A stretch of DNA of 64,000 bases from Thiothrix lacustris DSM 21227 (lineage in GTDB: Bacteria; Pseudomonadota; Gammaproteobacteria; Thiotrichales; Thiotrichaceae): contig NZ_JHYQ01000007.1 in NCBI RefSeq assembly GCF_000621325.1, forward strand, positions 1-64,000. Reading direction: 5' to 3'. This document shows, one piece after another, positions 25,494 to 34,473 of this stretch; within the stretch, counting starts at the first letter, position 1; the number at the start of each line of letters is the position of its first letter. The translations under genes were made by a program, and so were the position numbers. Below the pieces are notes generated by a model. It saw only the letters and a list, made by a program, of their open reading frames with translations. It did no database searches and was not told where the DNA came from.

Positions 25494-28493
25494 ATGAATA
25501 ATAAAAAAATACTTTCCCCTAAATGGGCTATCCTGCCATTACTGTTCTGTTCTACCGCTGTTCTCGCAGGAGATGGCGGTTATAACGAGCCTTATGGCCA
25601 AATTCCAGCATCCGAACAATCATCCCTACCTCTAGAAGATGATGCCACGTTGCCAGCACCTGCACCAGATACTATGCGTCAGGCGCAAAGTTTGGGTCAG
25701 GAAAGTGATGGTTTTTTGGAAGATTCCACCGAAACCTCCAGCGTTAATACTGGCTATGTAGGCGGTAATACTCGCATTGGTATCGGTATCGATAGCGAAC
25801 TCAAGGGTAAGCTTGACGCTACTCAGGTACTACATCAAAGTGGCAGCAGTGCGACTATCGGGCAAGGCTATGTGGGGGTTAATCCCATGGCTGATCAAGA
25901 TATCGATGAGGAAATACTGACCGGTGCCGGTGCTAAGCTGAGTCATCATTGGGTATCGGGCGATCCCAATAACCCTTCACGTGTTAACAAGGTTTTTGGT
26001 GCTTACGACCAAAATATAAACAAAGACAACAAAGCCACCGTTGGTTATGGTCAGGAAACGTCTGATTTATTCTGGTCAGGACATGTTAGTAAAGGACTGT
26101 CCGGTTCGCGTACTACGGCGACACCTGGCGTCAGTGAAAAAGCTTATGATTTAGGTGTCGGTGGGCGTGTGGGTGCTTACTTGCCAGATCAGCAGATGCG
26201 TGTGCAGGGTGGTTTGGATTATGAGTGGGGCAAAGACTTTGCTGCGAGCGAAACGCGTCCAGCGCAAACGACCTTGACTGGGGGTGTGGAAAAATTCTTC
26301 CCAGATACACCGCATAGTCTTGGGGCTGAAATGGAAGTCTATAAAAAATCAGGGGGCGCAGTGCTTTCTGAAGATGCGGAAATGCGTGGCGGTGTTTCCT
26401 ACCGTTATGACATCGGTAGCGAAGCAGGGGTTTGGCAACCTGAGCAGCGTTATCGCCGTATCCGTACTGAGATTCCGGGTGAGCAAGTTCAGCAGCCACC
26501 GAAGATCGAGCGCAAGCTGGTCAAAAATACCATGGAGCTGGAATCCGATACCTTCTTCAAGCTGGACCGGGCGGAACTGACGCCTGAAGCGAAGACGCGG
26601 ATGCAGGCGGTGCTGGGGCAACTGCGGGCGTCTGGGCATGAAGGTAATATCCGCATTACTGGTAACACTTGTGACAAGGGTTCTGATGCGCATAACCTGA
26701 AATTGTCTGAGCGTCGTGCTAATGCCGTGCGTGATTTCATGATCAAAAACGGTTTCAGTGGTAGTGAATTATTAGCGCAAGGCTTGGGTGAATCTCAGCC
26801 GAAATACCCTAATACCGAGGTGGAAGGCCATAAAAATCGCCGTGTTGACATTGAATATGTCACGTACCAAAACGAATACAAGGATGAGGTCATTGAACAG
26901 GGTGGAACCAGTAAGACTGATCCTAAAGTGGTGTGGCGTAAGGAGCTGATTCCAGAGCCACCTCTCTGGGTACGCCAGGCGCTGCGCAACGTTATTGACC
27001 ATAAACAAACGGTGGATACCTATACCACGAAAGCGTCTAGCAGTACGAATGGTGGAGCGACAACCTCAAATGTACCTGTAGCGGTAAATGATACGGCAAC
27101 CACGACCACGGGTACGCCTGTTTCTATTGATGTCTTGGCAAATGATACCGATCCCAATCGTGATGTGCTGATTATTAGCACCTTCAATCAGGGGGTTAAT
27201 GGTTCTGTCACGAAGGTAGGGAATAGTCTTGTCTATACATCTGTCCCTGGTTTCACGGGCACGGATACCTTTAGTTACGTCATTGTTGATCCAGCAGGTA
27301 ACAAAAGTACGGCGATGGTAACTGTCACCGTTGGAGCACCTTCTCCTAATGCGCCTGTGGTAAGGAGTGATACGGTTACGACGATAAGCGGCACACCTGT
27401 TAGAATTGCAGTCCTAGATAATGATAGCGATCCAAACGGTGATACCTTAAGTGTTGCTGGTTTCAGTACATCCAGCAACGGTACGGTGCTTCAAGAGGGG
27501 AATGTACTGGTTTACACGCCACGTACAGGTTTTGTAGGCACTGATACGTTTACCTACACGGCAATAGACCCAGCAGGCAATCGTAACAATGCGACGGTTA
27601 GCATTACTGTCACCGCTGCGACACCTAATTTGCCTGTTGCGAACGTGGATCAGGTGGAAACGTTACAAAATGCGCCGGTGACTATCACTGTGTTGGGTAA
27701 TGATACTGATCCAAACGGCGATACCTTAAGCCTTACGGCTGTTGGTTCAGCGGCACACGGTACCGTCACACGCAGCGGCAATACGGTGATCTACACGCCG
27801 AATGCGGGTTTTACGGGTGAGGATCAGTTTACTTATACCGTTTCTGATGGTAACGGTAATAATGCAACAGCCAATGTCTTTGTGAAAATCAATGCACCCG
27901 GCGGTAATCTGAAGGCCGTCAGTGATTTGTACACAGTGGATATGAACAGCAGTGCCAATATCTTTAATGTGACGAACAATGACGAGTTCCCGACGACGGG
28001 TGTGACTGTCAGCATCGTGGGTGCTCCGAGCCATGGTTCTGCCAGTATTTCAGGTAATACCATGGTCTATACCCCGAATGCTAATTTCTCTGGGGTGGAT
28101 AAGCTAACGTATCGTTTGACCGATTCAAGAGGTGGGACAGCAGAAACGACGGTGGATATTACGGTTAGTGGGACAGCGACTTCTGCTAATTTAGCGCCAG
28201 TAGATGATTACCTGTTGATTGATCTGAATGATACGGTAACTAGGTCATTACCCGTATTGGCCAACGATGCGGGGGATGGTTTGACTATCGTTGCGGTTAG
28301 TACGCCACGTTATGGTTCAGCGTCCATTGCCTCAGATGGTTTATCGATTCGCTACACCTTGCGTAATGGTTATTGTACCGATCATTCTTTCACGTATATC
28401 GTCAAAGATAAGTACGGTAATCAGGCGCAAGCAACGGTTGTGATTGATGTATCACCGGCTAACGTGAAGGACCCCAATAGCCCACCAGGTTAA
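25494..28493 (+). CDS. Secreted barrel-like/OmpA protein with five cadherin-like (Big_9) repeats
   Basis: This 999-residue protein starts with a signal peptide (to about residue 25, VLA|GDG). Residues about 60-330 look like an outer-membrane beta-barrel, with alternating strands rich in Gly and aromatics. An OmpA-type domain follows (about 355-460: KLDRAELTPEAKTRM, IRITGNTCDKGSDAHNLKLS, KNRRVDIEYV). After a linker come five tandem repeats of 90-95 residues beginning near residues 527, 620, 712, 807 and 901. Each has the signature VxxxDxxTT..GTPVxIxVLxNDTDPN and GFTGTDTFTYxxxD of Ig-like/cadherin-like adhesin repeats. A likely role is an adhesin or surface-layer component anchored by barrel and OmpA parts. 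The OmpA domain in mid-protein, not at the C-terminus, is unusual. Confidence 0.85.
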   Translation: MNNKKILSPKWAILPLLFCSTAVLAGDGGYNEPYGQIPASEQSSLPLEDDATLPAPAPDTMRQAQSLGQESDGFLEDSTETSSVNTGYVGGNTRIGIGIDSELKGKLDATQVLHQSGSSATIGQGYVGVNPMADQDIDEEILTGAGAKLSHHWVSGDPNNPSRVNKVFGAYDQNINKDNKATVGYGQETSDLFWSGHVSKGLSGSRTTATPGVSEKAYDLGVGGRVGAYLPDQQMRVQGGLDYEWGKDFAASETRPAQTTLTGGVEKFFPDTPHSLGAEMEVYKKSGGAVLSEDAEMRGGVSYRYDIGSEAGVWQPEQRYRRIRTEIPGEQVQQPPKIERKLVKNTMELESDTFFKLDRAELTPEAKTRMQAVLGQLRASGHEGNIRITGNTCDKGSDAHNLKLSERRANAVRDFMIKNGFSGSELLAQGLGESQPKYPNTEVEGHKNRRVDIEYVTYQNEYKDEVIEQGGTSKTDPKVVWRKELIPEPPLWVRQALRNVIDHKQTVDTYTTKASSSTNGGATTSNVPVAVNDTATTTTGTPVSIDVLANDTDPNRDVLIISTFNQGVNGSVTKVGNSLVYTSVPGFTGTDTFSYVIVDPAGNKSTAMVTVTVGAPSPNAPVVRSDTVTTISGTPVRIAVLDNDSDPNGDTLSVAGFSTSSNGTVLQEGNVLVYTPRTGFVGTDTFTYTAIDPAGNRNNATVSITVTAATPNLPVANVDQVETLQNAPVTITVLGNDTDPNGDTLSLTAVGSAAHGTVTRSGNTVIYTPNAGFTGEDQFTYTVSDGNGNNATANVFVKINAPGGNLKAVSDLYTVDMNSSANIFNVTNNDEFPTTGVTVSIVGAPSHGSASISGNTMVYTPNANFSGVDKLTYRLTDSRGGTAETTVDITVSGTATSANLAPVDDYLLIDLNDTVTRSLPVLANDAGDGLTIVAVSTPRYGSASIASDGLSIRYTLRNGYCTDHSFTYIVKDKYGNQAQATVVIDVSPANVKDPNSPPG
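27072..28480 (+). repeat. Five tandem cadherin-like repeats (about 280 bp each) within the surface-protein gene
   Basis: Five coding repeats begin near 27072, 27351, 27627, 27912 and 28194. The first three are most alike (for example AATGATACCGATCC and AATGATACTGATCC at equivalent places); the last two have diverged. Such arrays often vary in copy number between strains. Confidence 0.8.
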
Positions 28494-28515
28494 TTCGTCT
28501 CTGACTAACCTTATC

Positions 28516-28550
28516 AAGGTCGCAGTGGTCATACGCTGCGGCCTTTTTTG
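28516..28550 (+). terminator. Rho-independent terminator
   Basis: The stem GGTCGCAG / CTGCGGCC (one G-U pair) is followed by TTTTTTG. It lies about 25 bases after the stop of the 999-residue surface-protein gene, on the same strand. Confidence 0.8.
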
Positions 28551-28653
28551 TTTTCAATGTGTTGCATTCGCCCCGGCAGGTCTAGTGTCACTTGCTATCG
28601 TTAGGGTACTCAAGGACAATTACACTCAATCATAACTCTTAGGGGATCTTGCA

Positions 28654-29145
28654 ATGACTGTTTCTGTTGCCATTATTTCTGATACGCACGGGCATCTTGA
28701 TCCGCGTATTATCGAGATCATCCGTGGGTGCGATTACGCGATTCACGCCGGTGATATTTGCGGTGAGGATGTACTTGCAGCTATGCAGCCAAAAAGTGCG
28801 ATGGTGATTGCTGTAGCGGGTAATAATGAACCACGCTGCATGGTTGATTTCCCCTTGCCTGCTATTAGCGAGCTGACATTGCCCGGCGGTAAAATTTGTA
28901 TTGAACACGGGCATGAGCATGGGCATCACAGCCCTTGTCACGATTCCCTACGCGAAAAACACCCCGATGCTCGGGTGATTGTGTATGGTCATACGCATAA
29001 AATGGTGCAGGATAAAAGTGCCCTACCGTGGGTCATTAACCCCGGTGCAGCAGGGCAGACCCGCAACCATGGCGGGCCTTCCTGTTTGGTGTTGAGTGCT
29101 AATGATCAACAATGGGATGTACAAGAATTCAAATTTGAATCTTGA
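28654..29145 (+). CDS. YfcE/MJ0936-type metallophosphoesterase
   Basis: A 163-residue calcineurin-like phosphoesterase with all metal-binding motifs: SDTHGH (residues 9-14), HAGDIC (about 32), AGNNE (about 54), and GHEHGH / YGHTHK (about 88 and 111). The family hydrolyses phosphodiesters, often with unknown natural substrate. It is a complete single-domain protein. It stands alone, between a terminator and the convergent FKBP gene, with only 6 bases between the two stops. Confidence 0.88.
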   Translation: MTVSVAIISDTHGHLDPRIIEIIRGCDYAIHAGDICGEDVLAAMQPKSAMVIAVAGNNEPRCMVDFPLPAISELTLPGGKICIEHGHEHGHHSPCHDSLREKHPDARVIVYGHTHKMVQDKSALPWVINPGAAGQTRNHGGPSCLVLSANDQQWDVQEFKFES

Positions 29146-29151
29146 TCCTGT

Positions 29152-29616
29152 TTATTGAACACCCAATAGCTCAACGTCAAAAATCAGGGTGGCGTTGGGT
29201 GGGATAACACCGCCTGCACCGCGTGCGCCATAACCCATTTCAGGTGGGATAATCAGGGTGCGTTGGCCACCGATTTTCATGCCAACTACGCCTTGATCCC
29301 AGCCTTTGATGACTTGACCGCCGCCGAGTGGAAACTCGAATGGCTGACCACGGTCACGTGAGCTATCAAATTTTGCCCCGTGTTTGTCAGCAGCTTTCTC
29401 GTCATACAACCAGCCAGTGTAATGTACTGAAACCATCTTGCCAGCAGTGGCTTCTGTGCCATCACCTACTTTCACATCTGTTCTAACTAAATCGACCATT
29501 TTAATATCCGTTGCTTGTGGGGAAGGGGAAGAGGTAGCTGTTTTATCAGAACAGGCTGCCATGAAAATGCTGCTGGACAGCGCTAAAGCCAGCGGGAAAA
29601 GTACAGTTGCCTTCAT
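29152..29616 (-). CDS. FKBP-type peptidyl-prolyl isomerase, lipoprotein
   Basis: This single-domain FKBP catalyses cis-trans isomerisation at proline bonds in the envelope. I use the ATG at 29616 (154 residues); the frame is open 5 codons further to a TTG. The N-terminus is a lipoprotein signal with FMAAC as lipobox, so it is membrane-anchored. The FKBP core shows [39 protein letters not shown] and [23 protein letters not shown], with the active-site residues intact. It lies downstream of the giant surface-protein operon, behind a terminator, and could help fold those proline-containing secreted proteins; that link is contextual only. Confidence 0.92.
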   Translation of the reverse strand: MKATVLFPLALALSSSIFMAACSDKTATSSPSPQATDIKMVDLVRTDVKVGDGTEATAGKMVSVHYTGWLYDEKAADKHGAKFDSSRDRGQPFEFPLGGGQVIKGWDQGVVGMKIGGQRTLIIPPEMGYGARGAGGVIPPNATLIFDVELLGVQ

Positions 29617-29646
29617 ATTATTGACTACCAATATTGTCGCACAAAT

Positions 29647-29675
29647 AAAAAAAGGGGGATTATGCCCCCTTTTTC
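29647..29675 (-). terminator. Rho-independent terminator of the surface-protein operon
   Basis: On the minus strand, AAAAAGGGGG, a 6-base loop and CCCCCTTTTT are followed by further T residues. It lies 20 bases after the stop of the 1512-residue protein and before the FKBP gene. The structure is nearly symmetrical, so it could also act on the plus strand. Confidence 0.88.
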
Positions 29676-29694
29676 TACAATAGCAAACGTCAGG

Positions 29695-32600
29695 TCATTC
29701 CACCATGACATCATAGGCAACCGAGCCTTGTGAGCCAGCCTGAAGTTTGCCAGTAAAGTTCCAATCCAGACTGCCCGCATTGTTGCTTGGTGAACAAGCG
29801 CTCAATTCTGTCGGCGTTGAAACACATTGTATGCTGCCTTCCACTAAGCTGGTGAAGGCTGGGATACTGTCGTGTACCGCTAATTCATTCAGCACACCGT
29901 CGCCAATGTTTTCGTAGCGAATGGTGTAGCGTAAGGTTTCACCCGGCAAGGCGACGGAGCCATCGATGTTGCGAGTGGTGTTCCACACGGATTTTTCCAG
30001 TGACAGTTTGCCTTCTCCCCCCACCGGCGTGGTGTTGGTACCTGAAGAGACACGGGTTAAATCAAGGCGGGTTTGCACATTGTTATCAGTCACAACAGTG
30101 CCATTGCCAAACGTGAACGTGCTTTCCACTTGTATGCTGTGGCTAGCCCCCGCGCTGACATTGGCGGGAGTCAGCACTTTGACCAATAGACAGATTTTTT
30201 CACCGCCAACCAGTGAGATTGAAGTCGTTATTGGCGTGTCATTGCTGTTGAGTTTGGCATTGCAGTTGGTGTCAATGTGCAGCGTACTGCCCCATGTTGA
30301 CCCAGCAGGTTCAGCCACTTCGTTCATCAAATTGAAGATTACACTACCGGTGGCATTGTTACGGAAGATGTGTGGGTAGAACACGCTGGTATCGGGTAAC
30401 GTGACCTTTTCATTATCCAAGGTTAAGGTCGGTTTTTTGACATCACCAAAGTTTTGCCCGGTCACCGCCGCATGACTGACCGTTATGGTTAGGCTGCTGG
30501 GTGTGGTGAACACGTAGCCATTGGGAGCATTTGCCGTCGGTGGACACTTATCTGGTTGGGTGGTTTTTTCAGTGGCTGCTTGGTATAGCACATAGTTATT
30601 GGCAGTGGCGGGCGGTATGCCGGTAAAGAGATAGTTGCCATCTGCATCTGTTTTGGTACTTTGGCACGTGTTAGCCGCCTGATCGTGCAAGACAATCGTG
30701 ACAGATTTAATGCCTTTCTCGGTGTTATCTGTCGCATTGACGTTTACGTCATTGAAGACTCGTCCACTAACGTTATACCCACTGTCGTTAATGTTGAGGG
30801 GGTAATCTTCCACCTCGCCATCCGTGGCCGAGCCAGTGGGAAGGCTGGTGCTGGCCGTGCCGGTGGCAATATTGCTGTCAGTGGTCAAACGTAAACGTAC
30901 ATAACTGGCACCGGGTTTGATGTCACTCGGCAGCGTTTTCCAGGTGAGCGCCACGATTTTGTTCGTTGCTCCACTGGCTACGTTGACGGTGGTGGCTTCG
31001 TCGGTATCAAACGTGCCATTGCCATCGAAGTCGATCCAGCCGACCAGCCGTGCGGTGCTGCCACTGGTATTGTTGAGGGTGACGTTGAGGCTGTAGTCTT
31101 TGCTGCTGGTGCCTAGTGTGGGGAAGTTGGCAACACCTTCTTCATCGTCTCCATTATTGTCATCGCCTAAACCATCGACCCCGCCATTGGCGCTATTCTG
31201 CGTTTTTGTTTCCTTATCGGGTGCTGTGCTACCCAGATAGAGCTTCGGTGTCAGGTCTAACCAGTGGATAGCATCTCCGTAACTGGCGGGGGCGTCACCG
31301 AAATCTTCCTGAACGATGTCCATGCCGATGAAATTGATTTGTTCGAGACCAGCATCATCACCAAAATCATCGTCACCAACGATGACCAGTACAGACTTAA
31401 TCCGTGCGGAGGTGGTGTTATCCACAAAGCCTACCCAGCGAGTAGATTGGTTGCCGCAGGCATGGTCGGTGCCGGGGGCGACACTGCCACATAGGTTCTG
31501 ATCAACGGCTGTGTTGGTGGTGCCATTGGAAATATCGGTGGGCGTAATCGGGATATCCTGCCCAATACGATTGCCGCTGCTGTCCAGTAAGCGCAACCAA
31601 GCCGGGCGAGCGTTGCCATCTGTACGGGTTTCCAGATCCCCAAACCATGCACCGAAACGTTTTACAGGCGTGGCAAACGTGAAACGCACAGCATTCGGAC
31701 TTTGGCTATCACCGCCAGCATCGTACCAGGAGGCAGGTTGAGCACTGGTATTGTATAAGCTACTCGGACGCGGGGATGAACCTTGCAAGGTGTCACTGGT
31801 GCTCAGGTAGGCGCTGGCACTGGATGTGCTGCCAAGGCAGGGCGAAGCAGGTTGGATGTTCACGCTAGCGACATCCACCGCCACGCCATAGGTTTTGAAA
31901 AGTGCAGGCGCATCAGAACTGATACTGGTGACTGTCGTTCCCAACCACGGAACCAAGGTGCCCGTGGTTGGCAATCCAGCCGCCGCCCGCCATGTATCAT
32001 CCAGTGAATCTGTTACGCTGCGGGCTGCGATACTGCCACCTTCCACTTCCTGGCTGATGTAGGGGCTGATAGCCGTATCGGCTGTGCCGCCACCGGGCAC
32101 GCAACTGAAAATATCGAAACCGAAATTGACCGTGGTCGTATTTCCTGCTGTAACGGTCACGCCTGTTTGTGGGTGAGTCGTGCCGATGAGTGCTCCTGTG
32201 GGTAGATCGGGGTCGGTGAGGTTAACCACGACGCGGTATGTGCCAGGGTCGAGATTGGTAAAGGTATACGTACCACCTGCCGCTGTTTCTGTGGTGGTTA
32301 CCAAGGTGTCATCCGAGACGGTATTGGGTGTGCCATTGTCGGTATAGACACTGACAGTAATTAAGTTGATGCCTGATTCGCTACCATTTTTGGTGTTTGA
32401 TTGATCGTCATCACGAAATACAACACCGCTGATGATCCCTTTTGCCAATACGGTGACTGCATAGTCTTCCACCTCACCGTTGGCAGTGGCAGCAGTTGAG
32501 CGGGTATCCAGAAGTGTTGTTGTCCCGCTGTTAGTATTGGTTAAGGCTTGCGTTGTTAAACGTAAACGCACGTAGGATGTTCCCGCTTTGATCCCCGTCA

Positions 32601-34233
32601 GCCCTGTCCAGTTTAGAGTTGCACTGGTTGTGCCACTGCTAACACTCGCGGTAGCGACTTCATTGCCATCAAACTTGCCATCTAAGTTTGCATCGATCCA
32701 GCCGTACAGGGTGGCTGTTGCTCCGGTGGTATTGGCGAGGGGAATATTACTCAGGGTATATGTGGTCGCACCGGCCGTCAGCACGGGGAAGCTGGTAATA
32801 GCATCTTCATCATCTACCCCAGTAGTATCATCTAGGTTTGCAGCACTATTGGGTTGGGCGGCAGATTCGTTGTCAGGCGCGATAACACCCAACTGAATAT
32901 TCGATGCAATCGCGTGTGAGGGCGTGCCATAAGTGGCCGGGGCATCGGAATAATCATATCCCGTCACCGTTAGGGTTAGCGTGGCTTCATCATCTTCAGG
33001 GGGCGATTGCGTTCCATTACCGGGTGTAGAGTCAATATCATTGGCATTGGCTACGGAAACTTGAGCAAATCCATTAACAACCCCAGCAGTGCTCGCGGTG
33101 GCTGTCATGATGATGGAGGAGGTGCCTGTAACAGCCGCTAGACTACTAGGAATACTCCACATGCCTGTTGATACATCATAACTGCCTGATGATGTGTCAG
33201 AGACATAGGTAAACCCCGTGGGTAATGCAAACGCAACTTTAGCGCCTGATATGGCGCTTTGCCCTTTATTTTTAATTGTTAGGGTAAATTGAGCACTGTC
33301 ACCAACGTTCAGCGCTGTTTTATTGGCTTGTAAGCCCAATTCCAAGTCAATATCATCTGGGTAAGGTGCACTAGAAACCCATTTGATAAACATGGCGCTG
33401 TCGTAGGAGTAATCGCCTGAGTCTGCAATGGCGAGCTTAACGTCATATAATGTTCCGGGTGATACTGCGGTATTAACAGTAAGAGGAATGGTTAAGCCAT
33501 CAAATTGTAAATTTGTATTGCTGGTCGGTGTCGTGCCTGTGCCATTACTCTTGTAGTAAGCACTATTATTGATGCCTTTACAGGTACTTCCATTGACAGT
33601 ATTGATGGATATGGGCGTTGATGAGTTGGGTAGCTTGGCGATATTTGTCCAGTTAGCAGCTAAGTCTGCGGCGCTACTCGGCTTAATAAATACACCAAAA
33701 GCATCATTGTAGGAGCTACAGGCATATTCCATGTACTCATCTGATGCGAAGACGAACGTCATCTTAAAGTAATTGTTTGTAGGAAGAACCTGCATCTTTA
33801 AAATGACAGGGTCATATTTGGCATTGGCATCAATACTAGTCAATTGCGTGTCAGTATAAGTTGTGCCAACGAGGCTAGAAATCCCGCCTGTACCATTTGG
33901 CCCTTTGACAGCATTTTGTGTCGATACCACACTATTCGCATGACCTGTTGCCATGAAAATACCACTTTCAATGTCAACCTGTGACCCTAGCGTGAGTGAG
34001 GAAGCACCCCCCGAAAAAGTGCCGTATTGTGTGGCTGCTCCCGCAATAACCGATAAGTTACTAACCGTAAGACCCGGCCCTTGTAACGTGTTGGTGATGG
34101 TTGTATTTGAAACGGAGTCATTTAGGACTAAGCTAGCGGCTGCTGCATAGCTTAATCCCATCATTTGCGTGATCAATAGCAATAACAACGTTGTCCAAGG
34201 CATCAACTTGCGTTGAGCGGTATACTTGGCCAT
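29695..34233 (-). CDS. Giant secreted protein: choice-of-anchor, GEVEDY, SdrD-like and DUF11 modules
   Basis: I start this at the ATG at 34233 (1512 residues); the frame is open 9 codons more to a TTG. A signal peptide ends near residue 31 (LSYAAAA). Residues about 40-300 match a choice-of-anchor L type domain (ESGIFMATG, FVFASDEYMEYACS). Then come a DUF11-like segment, a first GEVEDY module (motif near nt 32468), an SdrD/CnaB-like domain (ISGVVFRDDDQ), and a central region with GAWFGDLETRTDG. A second GEVEDY module (near nt 30803), another SdrD-like domain (SGRVFNDVNVN) and C-terminal DUF11-type domains complete it, ending YDVMVE. Asp-rich turns suggest calcium binding. The last roughly 480 residues are a paralogue of the end of the next gene upstream. 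Probably a surface filament or sheath component; no enzyme domain is visible. Confidence 0.82.
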   Translation of the reverse strand: MAKYTAQRKLMPWTTLLLLLITQMMGLSYAAAASLVLNDSVSNTTITNTLQGPGLTVSNLSVIAGAATQYGTFSGGASSLTLGSQVDIESGIFMATGHANSVVSTQNAVKGPNGTGGISSLVGTTYTDTQLTSIDANAKYDPVILKMQVLPTNNYFKMTFVFASDEYMEYACSSYNDAFGVFIKPSSAADLAANWTNIAKLPNSSTPISINTVNGSTCKGINNSAYYKSNGTGTTPTSNTNLQFDGLTIPLTVNTAVSPGTLYDVKLAIADSGDYSYDSAMFIKWVSSAPYPDDIDLELGLQANKTALNVGDSAQFTLTIKNKGQSAISGAKVAFALPTGFTYVSDTSSGSYDVSTGMWSIPSSLAAVTGTSSIIMTATASTAGVVNGFAQVSVANANDIDSTPGNGTQSPPEDDEATLTLTVTGYDYSDAPATYGTPSHAIASNIQLGVIAPDNESAAQPNSAANLDDTTGVDDEDAITSFPVLTAGATTYTLSNIPLANTTGATATLYGWIDANLDGKFDGNEVATASVSSGTTSATLNWTGLTGIKAGTSYVRLRLTTQALTNTNSGTTTLLDTRSTAATANGEVEDYAVTVLAKGIISGVVFRDDDQSNTKNGSESGINLITVSVYTDNGTPNTVSDDTLVTTTETAAGGTYTFTNLDPGTYRVVVNLTDPDLPTGALIGTTHPQTGVTVTAGNTTTVNFGFDIFSCVPGGGTADTAISPYISQEVEGGSIAARSVTDSLDDTWRAAAGLPTTGTLVPWLGTTVTSISSDAPALFKTYGVAVDVASVNIQPASPCLGSTSSASAYLSTSDTLQGSSPRPSSLYNTSAQPASWYDAGGDSQSPNAVRFTFATPVKRFGAWFGDLETRTDGNARPAWLRLLDSSGNRIGQDIPITPTDISNGTTNTAVDQNLCGSVAPGTDHACGNQSTRWVGFVDNTTSARIKSVLVIVGDDDFGDDAGLEQINFIGMDIVQEDFGDAPASYGDAIHWLDLTPKLYLGSTAPDKETKTQNSANGGVDGLGDDNNGDDEEGVANFPTLGTSSKDYSLNVTLNNTSGSTARLVGWIDFDGNGTFDTDEATTVNVASGATNKIVALTWKTLPSDIKPGASYVRLRLTTDSNIATGTASTSLPTGSATDGEVEDYPLNINDSGYNVSGRVFNDVNVNATDNTEKGIKSVTIVLHDQAANTCQSTKTDADGNYLFTGIPPATANNYVLYQAATEKTTQPDKCPPTANAPNGYVFTTPSSLTITVSHAAVTGQNFGDVKKPTLTLDNEKVTLPDTSVFYPHIFRNNATGSVIFNLMNEVAEPAGSTWGSTLHIDTNCNAKLNSNDTPITTSISLVGGEKICLLVKVLTPANVSAGASHSIQVESTFTFGNGTVVTDNNVQTRLDLTRVSSGTNTTPVGGEGKLSLEKSVWNTTRNIDGSVALPGETLRYTIRYENIGDGVLNELAVHDSIPAFTSLVEGSIQCVSTPTELSACSPSNNAGSLDWNFTGKLQAGSQGSVAYDVMVE
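29698..31130 (-). repeat. Duplicated 3' coding segment (copy 1)
   Basis: The 3' third of this gene is clearly related at DNA and protein level to 34478-35920 in the adjacent gene. Both copies contain, for example, TTCCACACGGATTTTTCCAG and encode LSLEKSVWNTTRNIDG and SGRVFND. The left boundary is the gene end; the right boundary is approximate. Confidence 0.75.
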
Positions 34234-34264
34234 AATTTTTATTGTTCTCTTTTTGCTCAATAGT

Positions 34265-34303
34265 GATGATTCTCAAGCCCTAAGATGGAGCTTGAGAATC
34301 ATC
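34265..34303. repeat. Intercistronic hairpin, 14-bp perfect arms
   Basis: GATGATTCTCAAGC (34265-34278) and GCTTGAGAATCATC (34290-34303) are exact reverse complements with an 11-base loop. It lies in the 5' leader of the 1512-residue gene, about 30 bases before its ATG. No T-run follows, so it is more likely an RNA-processing, stabilising or attenuating structure than a terminator. Confidence 0.75.
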
Positions 34304-34410
34304 TAAATACCACCAATTTGGCAGTATTTCTTTCGTAATCAAGCAATTGGTCTGGTTGATCCCCTTTCCAGTATTCTGACCTGATATGGAATAGTATTCA
34401 TGAGGTAGCC

Positions 34411-34437
34411 TTAATCAGGGCTGATATTCCTGATTAA
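34411..34437. repeat. Intercistronic hairpin, 9-bp perfect arms
   Basis: TTAATCAGG (34411-34419) pairs with CCTGATTAA (34429-34437) around a 9-base loop, in the 240-base gap between the two giant genes. On the transcribed minus strand the T-run precedes rather than follows the stem. Confidence 0.55.
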
Positions 34438-34473
34438 AAAGCTAGGTTTATTTTTAAGCATGTTTTTTAGGCG

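Noticed and set aside
25252-25494. An 80-codon minus-strand open frame in the gap before the 999-residue gene
   Set aside because: Cys/Ser/Thr-rich, overlaps the candidate promoter region and the start codon of the real gene; no recognisable features.
27072-28480. CRISPR or satellite array
   Set aside because: The repeats are about 280 bp, diverged and in frame; they are protein-domain repeats.
34411-34437. Terminator between the two giant surface genes
   Set aside because: The stem has no T-run on the transcribed strand; the poly-A side would suit neither gene orientation.
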